DNA of 49,874 bases from an uncultured Bacteroidales bacterium (GTDB lineage Bacteria > Bacteroidota > Bacteroidia > Bacteroidales > UBA932), in the NCBI GenBank assembly GCA_946625485.1, contig CAMOTB010000004.1, forward strand, positions 1-49,874, in the 5' to 3' direction. Position numbers and translations under genes: made by a program. The notes beneath the pieces are model-generated. The model had not been told where the DNA came from. It saw only the letters and a list, made by a program, of their open reading frames with translations, and made no database searches. Below are positions 29,332 through 38,823 of this stretch, piece after piece. Every line of letters begins with the position of its first letter. Within the stretch, counting starts at the first letter, position 1.

Positions 29332-31320
29332 TTATTGTTTGACGATCTTGGCGACCCAGCCGCCGCCGGGGGCCATGTGGAGTTTGAGGCGGTCGCCGGG
29401 AACGACGGTGGTTTCCTCCTTGGCATAGTCGCGGGCAGCCCGGTGGGCGTTGGCGCCATCCTTGAAGATTTCGACGCTGTAGCGACCGGCGGGCAGGAAG
29501 CCCAGCTCGACCGTCATGTCGCGCTCGTTCCAGTCGGTCATCGAGCCGACATACCAGGTGTCACCCTTGCGGCGCGCCATCGTGATGAACTCGCCGATCT
29601 TTCCGTTCAGCACCAGGGTCTCATCCCAAACCGTCGGGATCTCGGCGATGTATTTCGTGCACTCGGGCTCCTGCAGGTAGTTGGACGGGGAGTCGCAGAG
29701 CATCGTGAACGGGGCGTCGAAAATGACGTATTCTGCCAGCTGGCGGCAGCGGGTGCCGGGACTCATGGGCTCGCTGTTGACGGCGCGGTAGTTGCGAAGG
29801 GTCGCATTGCGCATCGCGCCCTGCGTGTAGTCGAGCGGGCCGGCCAGCATGCGCAGGAAGGGGATGGAGACATCGTAGATCACCTGCTGTTTGCCATCCT
29901 GCAACCACTTCATCTGCTCCAAGCCGTGTACGCCCTCGAAGTTGATGACATTGGGATAGGTGCGGTGCAGGCCCGTCGGCTTGTAGGCACCATGGAAATC
30001 GATCATCATCTTGTACTTGGCACCCATCTTGGCGCAGGCGGTATAGAAGTTGACCATATCCTGGTCGTCACGGTCCATGAAATCGATCTTGAAGCCCTTG
30101 ACACCCATGCGGGAGAAATGCAGGAAGACATTCTCCATGTCGCGGTTGACCGCCCAGTAGCCGGCCCAGAGGATCAGACCCACGTTCTTTTCCTTGGCGT
30201 ATGCGCAGAGCTCCTCGAGGTCGATCTCCGGCACGACCTGCATCAGGTCGGCCTGTTTGTTGACTGCCCATCCTTCGTCCAGGATGACGTACTCGATGCC
30301 CTTCTCGGAAGCGAAATCGATGTAGTATTTGTAGGTGTCGTTGTTGATCCCCGCCTCGAAATCAACCCCGTAGATGTTCCAGTCGTTCCACCAGTCCCAG
30401 GCGACCTTGCCGGGCTTGACCCAGCTCCAGTCGCGGGCCTCGGGCGCCGTGGAGAGTTTGTACACCATATCGCTGCAGGCCAGTTCCTTGTCCTCACGGG
30501 CGATCTGGATCACGCGCCAAGGGAAGGCGCAGCCGGGCACGCAGTCCTTGGCGATGAAGTCCTCGCTGCTGAGGATCACGCCCTGGAGCATGTTGTGGCC
30601 GCCCTGCTTGACCAGTTTCGGGACAGGAGCATGGAAGCCTTCGATGGTCTTGGAGCCATTCAGGTTGCGGACGTTGAGGCCCGGGAAATTGAACAGGTCC
30701 GCCTCGGTGATCGCGACCTTGTAGCCGTTGGGGGCGCCGACGACCAGGGGAAGGAAGGCGGCCCGGGTCTTATCCCAGTCCTGCAGCTTGAAGTTGTAGT
30801 AGATATTCTCGAAAGAGCACTGGATCTGCTTTTCGATCGGCCGGTCCGACTCGCGGCAATAGGGCACGACGGCGTCCCAGTTGCCGGGGAAGGTGAACTC
30901 CGCCTGCTCGGACTGCACGTCCACCCGCTTCTCGCTGCGGGAGACGAAGCGGTAGGCGACGCCCTCGTTGTAGGCGCGGAACACCAGGTCGAAAGCCTTG
31001 TAGCGCAGCGTCAGCTCGTTGTAACGGTCGCGCACGGAAGCCTTTTTGTAGATCGGCGTATCGAAGGTCTTGTCGTAGCTCTTGCGGATCGCCTTGACCA
31101 GCGACGCATTGCCGCCATAGACGGTCCCGTCGGTCAGGGTCATCGAGATCGCCGAGGGGGCGAGCATCTGGACACCGTCCGCCGTGACGGAATATTTGAA
31201 CTTGTCGATCGTGACGGCGATGCGTCCGTCGGGAGACTTCAAGGTCTGCGGCTTCGGCTTGGCCGCAAAAGCGCTGAACGCACAGAGGCAGAGCAGCAGG
31301 GAGAGAAGCACGTGTTTTTT
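29332..31320 (-). CDS. Glycoside hydrolase family 97 (alpha-glucosidase/alpha-galactosidase type)
   Basis: WDWWNDWNIYGVDFEAGINNDTYKYYIDFASEKGIEYVILDEGW, GVKGFKIDFMDRDDQ, GVHGLEQMKW. ATG at 31320 gives signal peptide MKKHVLLSLLLCLCAFSAFA; ORF extends to 31353. Confidence 0.92.
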   Translation of the reverse strand, partial: KKHVLLSLLLCLCAFSAFAAKPKPQTLKSPDGRIAVTIDKFKYSVTADGVQMLAPSAISMTLTDGTVYGGNASLVKAIRKSYDKTFDTPIYKKASVRDRYNELTLRYKAFDLVFRAYNEGVAYRFVSRSEKRVDVQSEQAEFTFPGNWDAVVPYCRESDRPIEKQIQCSFENIYYNFKLQDWDKTRAAFLPLVVGAPNGYKVAITEADLFNFPGLNVRNLNGSKTIEGFHAPVPKLVKQGGHNMLQGVILSSEDFIAKDCVPGCAFPWRVIQIAREDKELACSDMVYKLSTAPEARDWSWVKPGKVAWDWWNDWNIYGVDFEAGINNDTYKYYIDFASEKGIEYVILDEGWAVNKQADLMQVVPEIDLEELCAYAKEKNVGLILWAGYWAVNRDMENVFLHFSRMGVKGFKIDFMDRDDQDMVNFYTACAKMGAKYKMMIDFHGAYKPTGLHRTYPNVINFEGVHGLEQMKWLQDGKQQVIYDVSIPFLRMLAGPLDYTQGAMRNATLRNYRAVNSEPMSPGTRCRQLAEYVIFDAPFTMLCDSPSNYLQEPECTKYIAEIPTVWDETLVLNGKIGEFITMARRKGDTWYVGSMTDWNERDMTVELGFLPAGRYSVEIFKDGANAHRAARDYAKEETTVVPGDRLKLHMAPGGGWVAKIVKQ

Positions 31321-31342
31321 CATTATGCTGTAAGTTAATGGT

Positions 31343-33967
31343 TTATATTCCAAGTTCTGCCTTCATGCTCCGCAGCAGGTCGAAGGCCTGGAGCGGGGTC
31401 ATGTTGTTGAGGTCGGCCCCTTTGAGCTGGTCGCGCAGCGATTCCAGCGTCGGGTCGTCCAGCTGGAAGAAAGACAGCTGCACGGCACCGTCGTCCTCGA
31501 CCGTACCGAGTTTGGTGGTCTGCTGCGCCCGGGCGATGACATTCTCCCCGGCCTCGAGGGCCTTGAGGGTCTTTTCCGCGGAAGCGATGACCTCGCGGGG
31601 CATGCCGGCGAGCCGTGCCACATGGATGCCGAAGCTGTGCGCCACGCCTCCCTCCTTGAGCTTGCGCAGGAAGATCACGTCCTTGCCGGACTCCTTGACC
31701 GCGATGTGGAAGTTCTTGACGCGCGGATAAATGCCCTCCAGGTCGTTGAGCTCGTGGTAGTGGGTCGCGAAGAGGGTCTTGGCCCCCTTACCGTGCTCAT
31801 GGAGGTACTCAACCAGGGCGCGGGCGATGGACATGCCGTCGTAGGTGGAGGTGCCGCGGCCGATCTCATCCAGCAGGACCAGCGAACGCGCGGAGAGGTT
31901 GTGCATGATCATCGAGGTCTCCAGCATCTCGACCATGAAGGTGGATTCGCCGCGGGAGATGTTGTCGGACGCTCCGACACGGGTGAAAATCTTGTCGAAC
32001 CAGCCGATCCGGGCGCTGGACGCCGGGACGAAGGAACCGATCTGGGCCATCAGCACGATCAGGGCCGTCTGCCGCAGGAGGGCCGATTTACCCGCCATGT
32101 TGGGACCGGTCAGGATGATGATCTGCTGCTGTTCCGAGTCGAGGTAGACGTCGTTGGGGACATAATCTTCGCCGGCGGGCATCATCTTTTCGATCACCGG
32201 ATGCCGCCCGGCCCGGATGTCCAGCACCAGGCTGTCATCCATCTGGGGACGGCAATAGTGGCTGTCGGCGGCCAATTCGGCGAAGCCGGCAAGCACGTCC
32301 AGACGGGCGAGAATCTGGCAATTGGCCTGGATCTCACGGATGTGGCGCTGGATCTCGGCGACCAGTTCGCCGTAGAGCCGGCTCTCCAGCTCGTAGATGC
32401 GTCCTTCCGCGGAGAGGATCTTTTCTTCGTATTGCTTGAGCTCTTCGGTAATGTAGCGCTCCGCGCCGACGAGGGTCTGCTTGCGCACCCATTCCGGCGG
32501 GACCTTGTCCTTGAAGGTGTTGCGCACCTCCAGGTAGTAGCCGAAGACGTTGTTGTAGCTGATCTTGAGGGAGGAAATGCCGGTGCGCTCGATCTCGCGC
32601 TGCTGCATCTCCAGCAGGTAATCCTTGCCGCCGCGGGAGATGGAGCGGTATTCGTCGAGCTCGGCGCTGACGCCGGAGGCGATGATGTCGCCCTTGCCCA
32701 GGGCGGCCGCCGGATTCTCGGCCATCGTGGTGCGGATGCGCTCCAGCAGGGGTCCGCAGCCGTGCAGGGCACCCATCATCCGGTCTAATTCCGCGACGCC
32801 CTTGCCCTGGCAGAGGGCACTGATCGGCTCCATCTGGGCAAGCGAACGCCCGAGCTGCATCACCTCGCGGGGCAGGATCTTGCCTGCCGCGGCGCGGGAA
32901 ATGATGCGCTCCAGGTCGCCGACGTCGCCGAGATGCTCCTGCAGCCGGAGCAGGTCCTCGGGGGCCTCGACGAAGTGCTGGACCACGTCGTAGCGGGCAT
33001 TCAGCTCCTGCAGGTCGAGGACCGGCATCGCCAGCCAGGACCGGAGCTCCCGGGCGCCCATCGGAGAGGAACAGCGGTCGACCACGTCCACGAGCGCCGT
33101 GCCTTCACCGCCCGCCGCGGACTGGAAGACTTCCAGGTTGCGGAAGGTGAAACGGTCCATCCAGACGTACTTGCTCCCGTCCACGCGGGAGATCGAGCAG
33201 ATGTTGCCCAGGCCCGCATGCTGCGTCTGCTCCAGATAGACGAGCAGGGCTCCGGCCGCGCAGATTCCCAGCGGGCAGCTGTCGATGGCGAAGCCTTTCA
33301 GGGAACGCACGGCCAGCTGCTGCTTCAACTTTTCGACGGCGGCCTCTTTGACGAAGGCCCATTCGTCGAGGGTGCTGATATAGGCGTCGGTGCGGATGCG
33401 TTCTTTCACGATGCGGGCCGCGCTGCGGGTGACGACCAGCTCCTTCGGCGCGAAGGAGGAAAGCAGCGACGCAACATAGTCGATGCTGCCTTGGGCGACC
33501 TTGAAGGTGCCGGTGGACACGTCCAGGAAGGCCGCGCCGCAGGTTTCTCCGTTGAAATGGAGGCCGGCGAGGAAATTATTTTCTTTCTGGGAGAGCATCT
33601 GTTCGCCGAAAGCGACGCCGGGCGTCACGATCTCGGTGATGCCGCGCTTGACGATGTTCTTGGTGAGCTTGGGGTCTTCGAGCTGGTCGCAGATGGCGAC
33701 CTTGTAGCCGGCGCGGACGAGCTTGGGCAGATACACGTCGATGGCATGGTAGGGGACGCCGGCCATCGGGATGGAGTCGGCCATCGCGCTGGAGCGGCGG
33801 GTCAGCACGATGCCGAGCACCTTGCTGGCGGTAACGGCGTCGTCGCCGTAGGTTTCGTAGAAATCTCCGCAACGGAAGAGCAGGACGGCCTCGGGGCACT
33901 GGGCCTTGAGGCTGAAGTACTGCTTCATCATCGGGGTCATCGGATCTTTTTCCTTCGTCTTTGCCAT
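31343..33967 (-). CDS. mutS: DNA mismatch repair protein MutS
   Basis: PMMKQYFSLKAQCPEAVLLFRCGDFYETYGDDA; LTGPNMAGKSALLRQTALIVLMAQIG; LLDEIGRGTSTYDG. Start placed at MAKTKEKD (ORF extends to 33988) because of a -7 box at 33986-33993. Confidence 0.96.
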   Translation of the reverse strand: MAKTKEKDPMTPMMKQYFSLKAQCPEAVLLFRCGDFYETYGDDAVTASKVLGIVLTRRSSAMADSIPMAGVPYHAIDVYLPKLVRAGYKVAICDQLEDPKLTKNIVKRGITEIVTPGVAFGEQMLSQKENNFLAGLHFNGETCGAAFLDVSTGTFKVAQGSIDYVASLLSSFAPKELVVTRSAARIVKERIRTDAYISTLDEWAFVKEAAVEKLKQQLAVRSLKGFAIDSCPLGICAAGALLVYLEQTQHAGLGNICSISRVDGSKYVWMDRFTFRNLEVFQSAAGGEGTALVDVVDRCSSPMGARELRSWLAMPVLDLQELNARYDVVQHFVEAPEDLLRLQEHLGDVGDLERIISRAAAGKILPREVMQLGRSLAQMEPISALCQGKGVAELDRMMGALHGCGPLLERIRTTMAENPAAALGKGDIIASGVSAELDEYRSISRGGKDYLLEMQQREIERTGISSLKISYNNVFGYYLEVRNTFKDKVPPEWVRKQTLVGAERYITEELKQYEEKILSAEGRIYELESRLYGELVAEIQRHIREIQANCQILARLDVLAGFAELAADSHYCRPQMDDSLVLDIRAGRHPVIEKMMPAGEDYVPNDVYLDSEQQQIIILTGPNMAGKSALLRQTALIVLMAQIGSFVPASSARIGWFDKIFTRVGASDNISRGESTFMVEMLETSMIMHNLSARSLVLLDEIGRGTSTYDGMSIARALVEYLHEHGKGAKTLFATHYHELNDLEGIYPRVKNFHIAVKESGKDVIFLRKLKEGGVAHSFGIHVARLAGMPREVIASAEKTLKALEAGENVIARAQQTTKLGTVEDDGAVQLSFFQLDDPTLESLRDQLKGADLNNMTPLQAFDLLRSMKAELGI

Positions 33968-33985
33968 CTTTTCTCTCTTATCCTT

Positions 33986-34006
33986 CAAAGATAATCATTA
34001 TTTTTG
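33986..34006. promoter_or_regulatory. Divergent -7-like boxes for mutS (CAAAGATA, minus) and rsmA (TATTTTTG, plus)
   Basis: TAnnTTTG matches on both strands (33986-33993 minus, 33999-34006 plus). Confidence 0.4.
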
Positions 34007-34046
34007 TGCGGTGCGACACTTTGCCGCGTCTGCAAGATTCTATTTT

Positions 34047-34820
34047 ATGGAAGTTAGAGCCAAGAAAGCCCTCGGGCAGCATTTCCTGACGGACCAGGGC
34101 GTGGCCCGGTCGATCGTGGCGGCCCTGTCCGCCGATTCTCCGGTACGGGATGTACTGGAGATCGGGCCGGGGATGGGCGTATTGACGCAGTATCTGATCG
34201 GGCGGGAGGATATCGACGCCCGGATGATCGAGATCGACTCCGAGTCGGTATCGTATCTGCTGACGCATTTCCCGGGAATGGAGGGGCGTTTGATGGAGGG
34301 GGACTACCTGAGGCTGGACATGTCCCGGGTCTTTCCGGGGCCGTACCGGGTGATCGGCAATTTCCCCTACAACATTTCCTCGCAGATTTTCTTCAAGATC
34401 CTGGAGGACAAGGACCGGGTGCCGGAGGTGGTCTGCATGATCCAGAAAGAGGTGGCGGACCGCATCGCCGAAAAGCCCGGATCCAAGGTGTACGGGATCC
34501 TGTCCGTGCTGCTGCAGGCCTGGTATGACATCGAATATGTGCTTTCGGTGGGGCCCGGCGCCTTCGTCCCGCCGCCCAAGGTCCATTCGGCGGTGATCCG
34601 CCTGCGCCGCAACGCGCGGACTTCGCTGGGCTGCGACGAGAAGTTGTTCAAGCAGGTCGTCAAAACGGCCTTCAACCAGCGGCGCAAGACGCTTCGGAAC
34701 GCACTGAAGCCGTTGCTGCCGGAAGGCCTGGACACCTCCGACCCGATCTTCGACCTCCGCGCCGAGCGCCTCAGCGTCGAAGACTTCATCCGCCTCACCC
34801 AGATGCTCGAAATCCATTGA
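34047..34820 (+). CDS. rsmA: 16S rRNA dimethyladenosine transferase
   Basis: MEVRAKKALGQHFLTDQGVARSIV, VLEIGPGMGVLTQYL, VIGNFPYNISSQI, AFNQRRKTLRNAL. ORF extends upstream to 33906. Confidence 0.95.
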   Translation: MEVRAKKALGQHFLTDQGVARSIVAALSADSPVRDVLEIGPGMGVLTQYLIGREDIDARMIEIDSESVSYLLTHFPGMEGRLMEGDYLRLDMSRVFPGPYRVIGNFPYNISSQIFFKILEDKDRVPEVVCMIQKEVADRIAEKPGSKVYGILSVLLQAWYDIEYVLSVGPGAFVPPPKVHSAVIRLRRNARTSLGCDEKLFKQVVKTAFNQRRKTLRNALKPLLPEGLDTSDPIFDLRAERLSVEDFIRLTQMLEIH

Positions 34821-34825
34821 AGCAG

Positions 34826-34913
34826 TGCGCCCAATGGAAAGATTTTAGTTCCATTGGGCGCATTTTAGGCCTTTTTTGCTCCCAATGGCATCATTTTCTT
34901 TCCATTGGGAGCA
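34826..34913 (+). repeat. Double-hairpin intergenic element, copy B (left direct repeat)
   Basis: TGCGCCCAATGGAA (34826-34839) / TTCCATTGGGCGCA (34849-34862); GCTCCCAATGG (34878-34888) / CCATTGGGAGC (34902-34912). Confidence 0.92.
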
Positions 34914-34930
34914 GTTCGGGCAAACAAACG

Positions 34931-37900
34931 TCAGACTCCGAGCTGCCGGAGTTGCTCATCCACCTGCGCAATCTGCACCTGCATATCCTGGATCTGATAC
35001 CGAATATTGGTAAGTTGCTCCTGCGTCGTAGCCGCCAGTAGCGCCTGACTTACTACGTTGAGCACCTGAGCCAGTTCGTCAATCTGTTCGGCCAGCCTGG
35101 CCTTCTGCTCACTCGAGGGAAGCTGTTGCAGCCTTTGCGTGAGATACACCACCATCTTCTGGCACTCCATCAACTCGTTCTCCAGCGCCGTCCTCATCTC
35201 CGACAGATCCGCCTGGATCCGGGTCGCATAGCTACTCCAGCCGCTCGTCGTTTTATAAGTGTTAACGCTGGCCTCTGGGACGAAGATCGGGCAGTCATTC
35301 GTACTGTCAAAGGCAGACGTGCCCAATTCGGGCGGGTTGGCAACCAAGCAGCTAATCTGAGTCAAACTAGAACAATTCATAAAAGCACGCCGTCCTATTT
35401 CTCTCAGCGTAGAAGGCAGAGAGAGCCGAGTCATGCCTGTCGTATGAAAAGCTTGTGCGCCAATGGAAGTAATTCCCTCCGGGAGCCGGATATCGGTTAG
35501 TGTGCGGATTCCCGTGAAAGATGAGGCGCTGACCGTGGTAACCGTTGCCGGTATTGTCGTCTTTTTACACCCGGCCCGCAAATCATTCGTTGCCGTCTCA
35601 ATCACGGCATTACAGCCATCCCGAGAATCAAACACGGTGTTCTCTGAAGAAACGACAATCGTCTCCAAAGAAGTACATTCAGACGTTGATCCCCAACCGA
35701 AAGCCGAAACACCCGCGGGAATCCGAAGCTCGGTCAAACTGGAGCAGCCACCGAACGTAATGGAACCTATCTCCGTTACTTTCCCGGGAATACTGATACT
35801 CAAAAGAGTCTTGCATTTGTAAAATGCGTAATACCCCAAACTCTTTACGTCTCCGTCAAAGGAAATAACTCCCTTGCCATCCTTATATTCATTGGAAACT
35901 ATCTTCGCGCCGAAACAGGTCTCTTCATCAATGTTGCCAAGTGTATATTGCGGCGTCACCACCTGACCGTCCGTGGAGGTGTACCAGATCTCATTGTCGG
36001 GCTGGGTATCGGACCCGAGCGCTTGGATCCGGTCGGCATAGTCGCTCCAATACGGCGCCGCCTTATAGGCCTCCACACTCCCTGCCGGGACGTAGATCAA
36101 GCAAGACGTCTGATAGAAAATCCTGCTGGCCGCGGTGGGAGGCACAGTGGCAAGACAAATGATTTTTTGCAGGTCGGGGCAAGAATAGAACGCCATTGAG
36201 CCAATAGACGTCACGCTCTCAGGAATCGTTAATGTTTTAAGGCCGCTGCATTCCGAGAAAGCATTTTGACCAATTGCTGACACTGATTCCGGGATCGTAG
36301 AAACAGGACACCCTGAGATTAAAGTATTGGTGGCAGTTTCAATGATTGCATTACAATTGTCCCGGGAATCATAGACCGGATTCTCCGAAGATACAATAAC
36401 GGAATGTAAGACTGGACAGGCAGATAATACATTCACCTCGATTTTATTTGTGCTTGCCGGAATGGTTATGCTTGTCAAATCCGGACAGTTGCCGAAAGCG
36501 GCGCCCCCAAGCTCTGTTACGCCGTTCGGGAGATCAACAGTATATAAGCCGGAGCAGCCCGAAAACGCGACTGCAGCTATCTTGGTCACGGACGTCGGGA
36601 TTGTTGTGTTTACACAACCGCGGATAAGTGAATTTGTCGACGTCTGGATAATTGCATTGCAGCCCTCTCGGGAATCAAAGAACGGATTATCCTCTGAAAC
36701 GACAATGCTCGTAAGCATAGAACAATTTTGAAACGCGGTAGATGAAATATTATTAACCTGTGGCGGGATCGTAATACTTTTCAAACCGCTGCCAGAGAAT
36801 GAAGATCCACCAATGGTCGTAAGCGAGTTGGGAAAGACGATCTGGGATAAACTTGTACAGTTATGAAAGGTTGATGACTGAATCTCTGTCTGTCCTTCCG
36901 GAATCTTAATTTCAATCAAATCTCTGCAACCGGTAAAGCTATAAGACAGAATTCTGTCAACCGTCTTTGGGAGTAAAACCGTTTTCAAACGCAGGTTTGA
37001 CCAAAAAGCCCCTCTACACCTGGTCACAGGACCATCGAAGGTAATGACACCTTTCCCTCCTACATATTCATTGGAAACAATGTGGGCACCGAAAGCAGCG
37101 TCTTCTGAAATTTGGAATGCGCTGTAGCCGGGAACAATCACTTCCCCATCCGTCGTCGTATACCAGATCTCATTGTCGGGCTGGGAGCCTTCGATGCGGG
37201 GGGCGTATTCGCCCCAGGCGGCGGTGTAGGCGTCCGTGGTGCCGGCGGGGACGATGATCGGACAGTTGTTCGTGTCGGCGAAGGCATCTGGGCCGATTGT
37301 CGGCGGAGTCGGGGCCAGGACGATGATCGTCTGCAGGTTCGTGCAACCCTTGAAGGCGTTGGCACCGATTTCCGTGGTGTTCTCCGGGATTGTGACGGAG
37401 GTCAGCGCCGTGCAGCCCTCAAAAGTGCCGGCTTCGATCTTCGTCACGCCCGTGAAGTACTGGATTTCGTCGAAAGAGGTGATTCCCGTGCCGGCGAAGA
37501 CGCTGACCTGCTCCCCTTCGGCACGCGTGAGCGCCTCGTCCACGAAGAAGGAACGCACGGCGGCCGCTTCCTTGTAGGACAGTTCGCCGTCCTTGCCCGT
37601 GTCGAAGTAACGCACCACGATCTCCTTGACCTTGGCATCTTTGAAACGGATGTTCTCGTCCGTATCGGGGATGAAACTGGCGCCCTCGTCCGCATCCCGG
37701 ACTTCACCGAAGATGCTCCGCTTGACGGTCACGGCCTTGGAGAATGTCTTCTTGGCGACGGTCGTTCCCTTATAGAACGTCAGCGTGAAGCCCTTCTCCA
37801 GGGCCCCGGGAAGCGCGACGATATAGTACCAGACCCCCGTTTCCAGCGTCGTGCCCTCCGGGGCGGACAGGGTCACGGACGTGCTGCCCTCGCTGACCTC

Positions 37901-38485
37901 CTGCACCACCGGACGCTCGTCTTGGAAGGCGACCTTAACCTTGCCGGCCAGGGTCTCGCCGTTCAGGCCTTCGAAGACGACCTTGGTGATTCCTTCCTGC
38001 GTCAGCGTGAAGCACAGACCGCCGCCCACATTGTAGAACTGCAGGCTGGGGCTCGTCGTGCGGGCTACCGAGAGATTCTTGCCTTTCGCGAACGACTGGG
38101 CACGGGCGACCTGCACGGCCGGAAATTCAACGGCCAGCGTCTCCCCGTCCAGGACGGCACCCTCGGAGAAAGGATACACCGCCCACAGGGGCGAGCCCTC
38201 GGTCCAGGCGCCATCCAGCGAGCCCGTAAAGTCAGCCGTCGCGGCCGGGCTCGTCAGGTCCGTGACAAAACGGGCCGATTTCGTCCCGGCGAACACCTTG
38301 ATCTCGTCTCCTTTCTCCCACCAGACCTGAGAGTCTCCCGCAATGAGGGTCCGGGTGCCAACGGGCTGCTCCACCGACGCCGTCAGGGTAAGCGCCGTAG
38401 TCTTCATGAAATCCTTTTCCTGGAGATCCTGGCAGGCACTCAAGGACAGGGCAAGGCCCGCAAGGGCTGCAATATACTTTTTCAT
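34931..38485 (-). CDS. BspA-like leucine-rich-repeat lipoprotein with fimbrillin-like N-terminus and C-terminal coiled coil
   Basis: ATG at 38485 gives lipobox MKKYIAALAGLALSLSACQ. Fimbrillin-like ...GTRTLIAGDSQVWWEKGDEIKVF. LRR_5 repeats ITSIGxxAF-type. Repeated DSR[ED]xCNA[IV]I[QE]T[AS]TN. C-terminal ADLSEMRTALENELMECQKMVVYLTQRLQQL coiled coil. Confidence 0.85.
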   Translation of the reverse strand: MKKYIAALAGLALSLSACQDLQEKDFMKTTALTLTASVEQPVGTRTLIAGDSQVWWEKGDEIKVFAGTKSARFVTDLTSPAATADFTGSLDGAWTEGSPLWAVYPFSEGAVLDGETLAVEFPAVQVARAQSFAKGKNLSVARTTSPSLQFYNVGGGLCFTLTQEGITKVVFEGLNGETLAGKVKVAFQDERPVVQEVSEGSTSVTLSAPEGTTLETGVWYYIVALPGALEKGFTLTFYKGTTVAKKTFSKAVTVKRSIFGEVRDADEGASFIPDTDENIRFKDAKVKEIVVRYFDTGKDGELSYKEAAAVRSFFVDEALTRAEGEQVSVFAGTGITSFDEIQYFTGVTKIEAGTFEGCTALTSVTIPENTTEIGANAFKGCTNLQTIIVLAPTPPTIGPDAFADTNNCPIIVPAGTTDAYTAAWGEYAPRIEGSQPDNEIWYTTTDGEVIVPGYSAFQISEDAAFGAHIVSNEYVGGKGVITFDGPVTRCRGAFWSNLRLKTVLLPKTVDRILSYSFTGCRDLIEIKIPEGQTEIQSSTFHNCTSLSQIVFPNSLTTIGGSSFSGSGLKSITIPPQVNNISSTAFQNCSMLTSIVVSEDNPFFDSREGCNAIIQTSTNSLIRGCVNTTIPTSVTKIAAVAFSGCSGLYTVDLPNGVTELGGAAFGNCPDLTSITIPASTNKIEVNVLSACPVLHSVIVSSENPVYDSRDNCNAIIETATNTLISGCPVSTIPESVSAIGQNAFSECSGLKTLTIPESVTSIGSMAFYSCPDLQKIICLATVPPTAASRIFYQTSCLIYVPAGSVEAYKAAPYWSDYADRIQALGSDTQPDNEIWYTSTDGQVVTPQYTLGNIDEETCFGAKIVSNEYKDGKGVISFDGDVKSLGYYAFYKCKTLLSISIPGKVTEIGSITFGGCSSLTELRIPAGVSAFGWGSTSECTSLETIVVSSENTVFDSRDGCNAVIETATNDLRAGCKKTTIPATVTTVSASSFTGIRTLTDIRLPEGITSIGAQAFHTTGMTRLSLPSTLREIGRRAFMNCSSLTQISCLVANPPELGTSAFDSTNDCPIFVPEASVNTYKTTSGWSSYATRIQADLSEMRTALENELMECQKMVVYLTQRLQQLPSSEQKARLAEQIDELAQVLNVVSQALLAATTQEQLTNIRYQIQDMQVQIAQVDEQLRQLGV

Positions 38486-38504
38486 CTCTGGGTCCTCCGC
38501 TATT

Positions 38505-38663
38505 TTAGTTCCAGTTTTCGAATCCAATCCCTTCGTTGCCGCCCGGCAGGGGGCTTTCGCAAAGGACTGCTTCAACTTCAAACGGAAGAAGGCACGCCCG
38601 CGGAGAAACATATTCCCGCTCCGCAGAGCAAGAAGACAGGAGTTCTTTTTTCATAGCATTCAT
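38505..38663 (-). CDS. Small Bacteroidales-type peptide upstream of the BspA-like gene
   Basis: MNAMKKELLSSCSAEREYVSPRACLLPFEVEAVLCESPLPGGNEGIGFENWN, within ORF 38505..38693. Ends about 20 bp before the lipoprotein ATG. Resembles small K-rich/EVE-VLC peptides common next to Bacteroidales surface genes. Confidence 0.6.
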   Translation of the reverse strand: MNAMKKELLSSCSAEREYVSPRACLLPFEVEAVLCESPLPGGNEGIGFENWN

Positions 38664-38727
38664 CATTTTTACAAATGTCTGAATTATTTCCATTTAGTAC
38701 AAATTTCTACGTGCATATCTATGCGAC

Positions 38728-38815
38728 TGCGCCCAATGGAAAGATTTTAGTTCCATTGGGCGCATTTTAGGCCTTTTTTGCTCCCAATGGCATCTTTTTC
38801 TTTCCATTGGGCGCA
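38728..38815 (+). repeat. Double-hairpin intergenic element, copy C (right direct repeat)
   Basis: Identical to copy B at 86 of 88 positions by direct reading (A/T in the second loop; GGGAGCA versus GGGCGCA). Confidence 0.92.
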
Positions 38816-38823
38816 GGGGGGAA

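Noticed and set aside
29203-31338. 711-aa plus-strand ORF
   Set aside because: Antisense to the GH97 gene.
38728-38815. Simple intrinsic terminator for the NSS gene
   Set aside because: On the minus strand neither hairpin is followed by a T-run; the T-runs lie on the plus strand, away from the NSS transcription direction.
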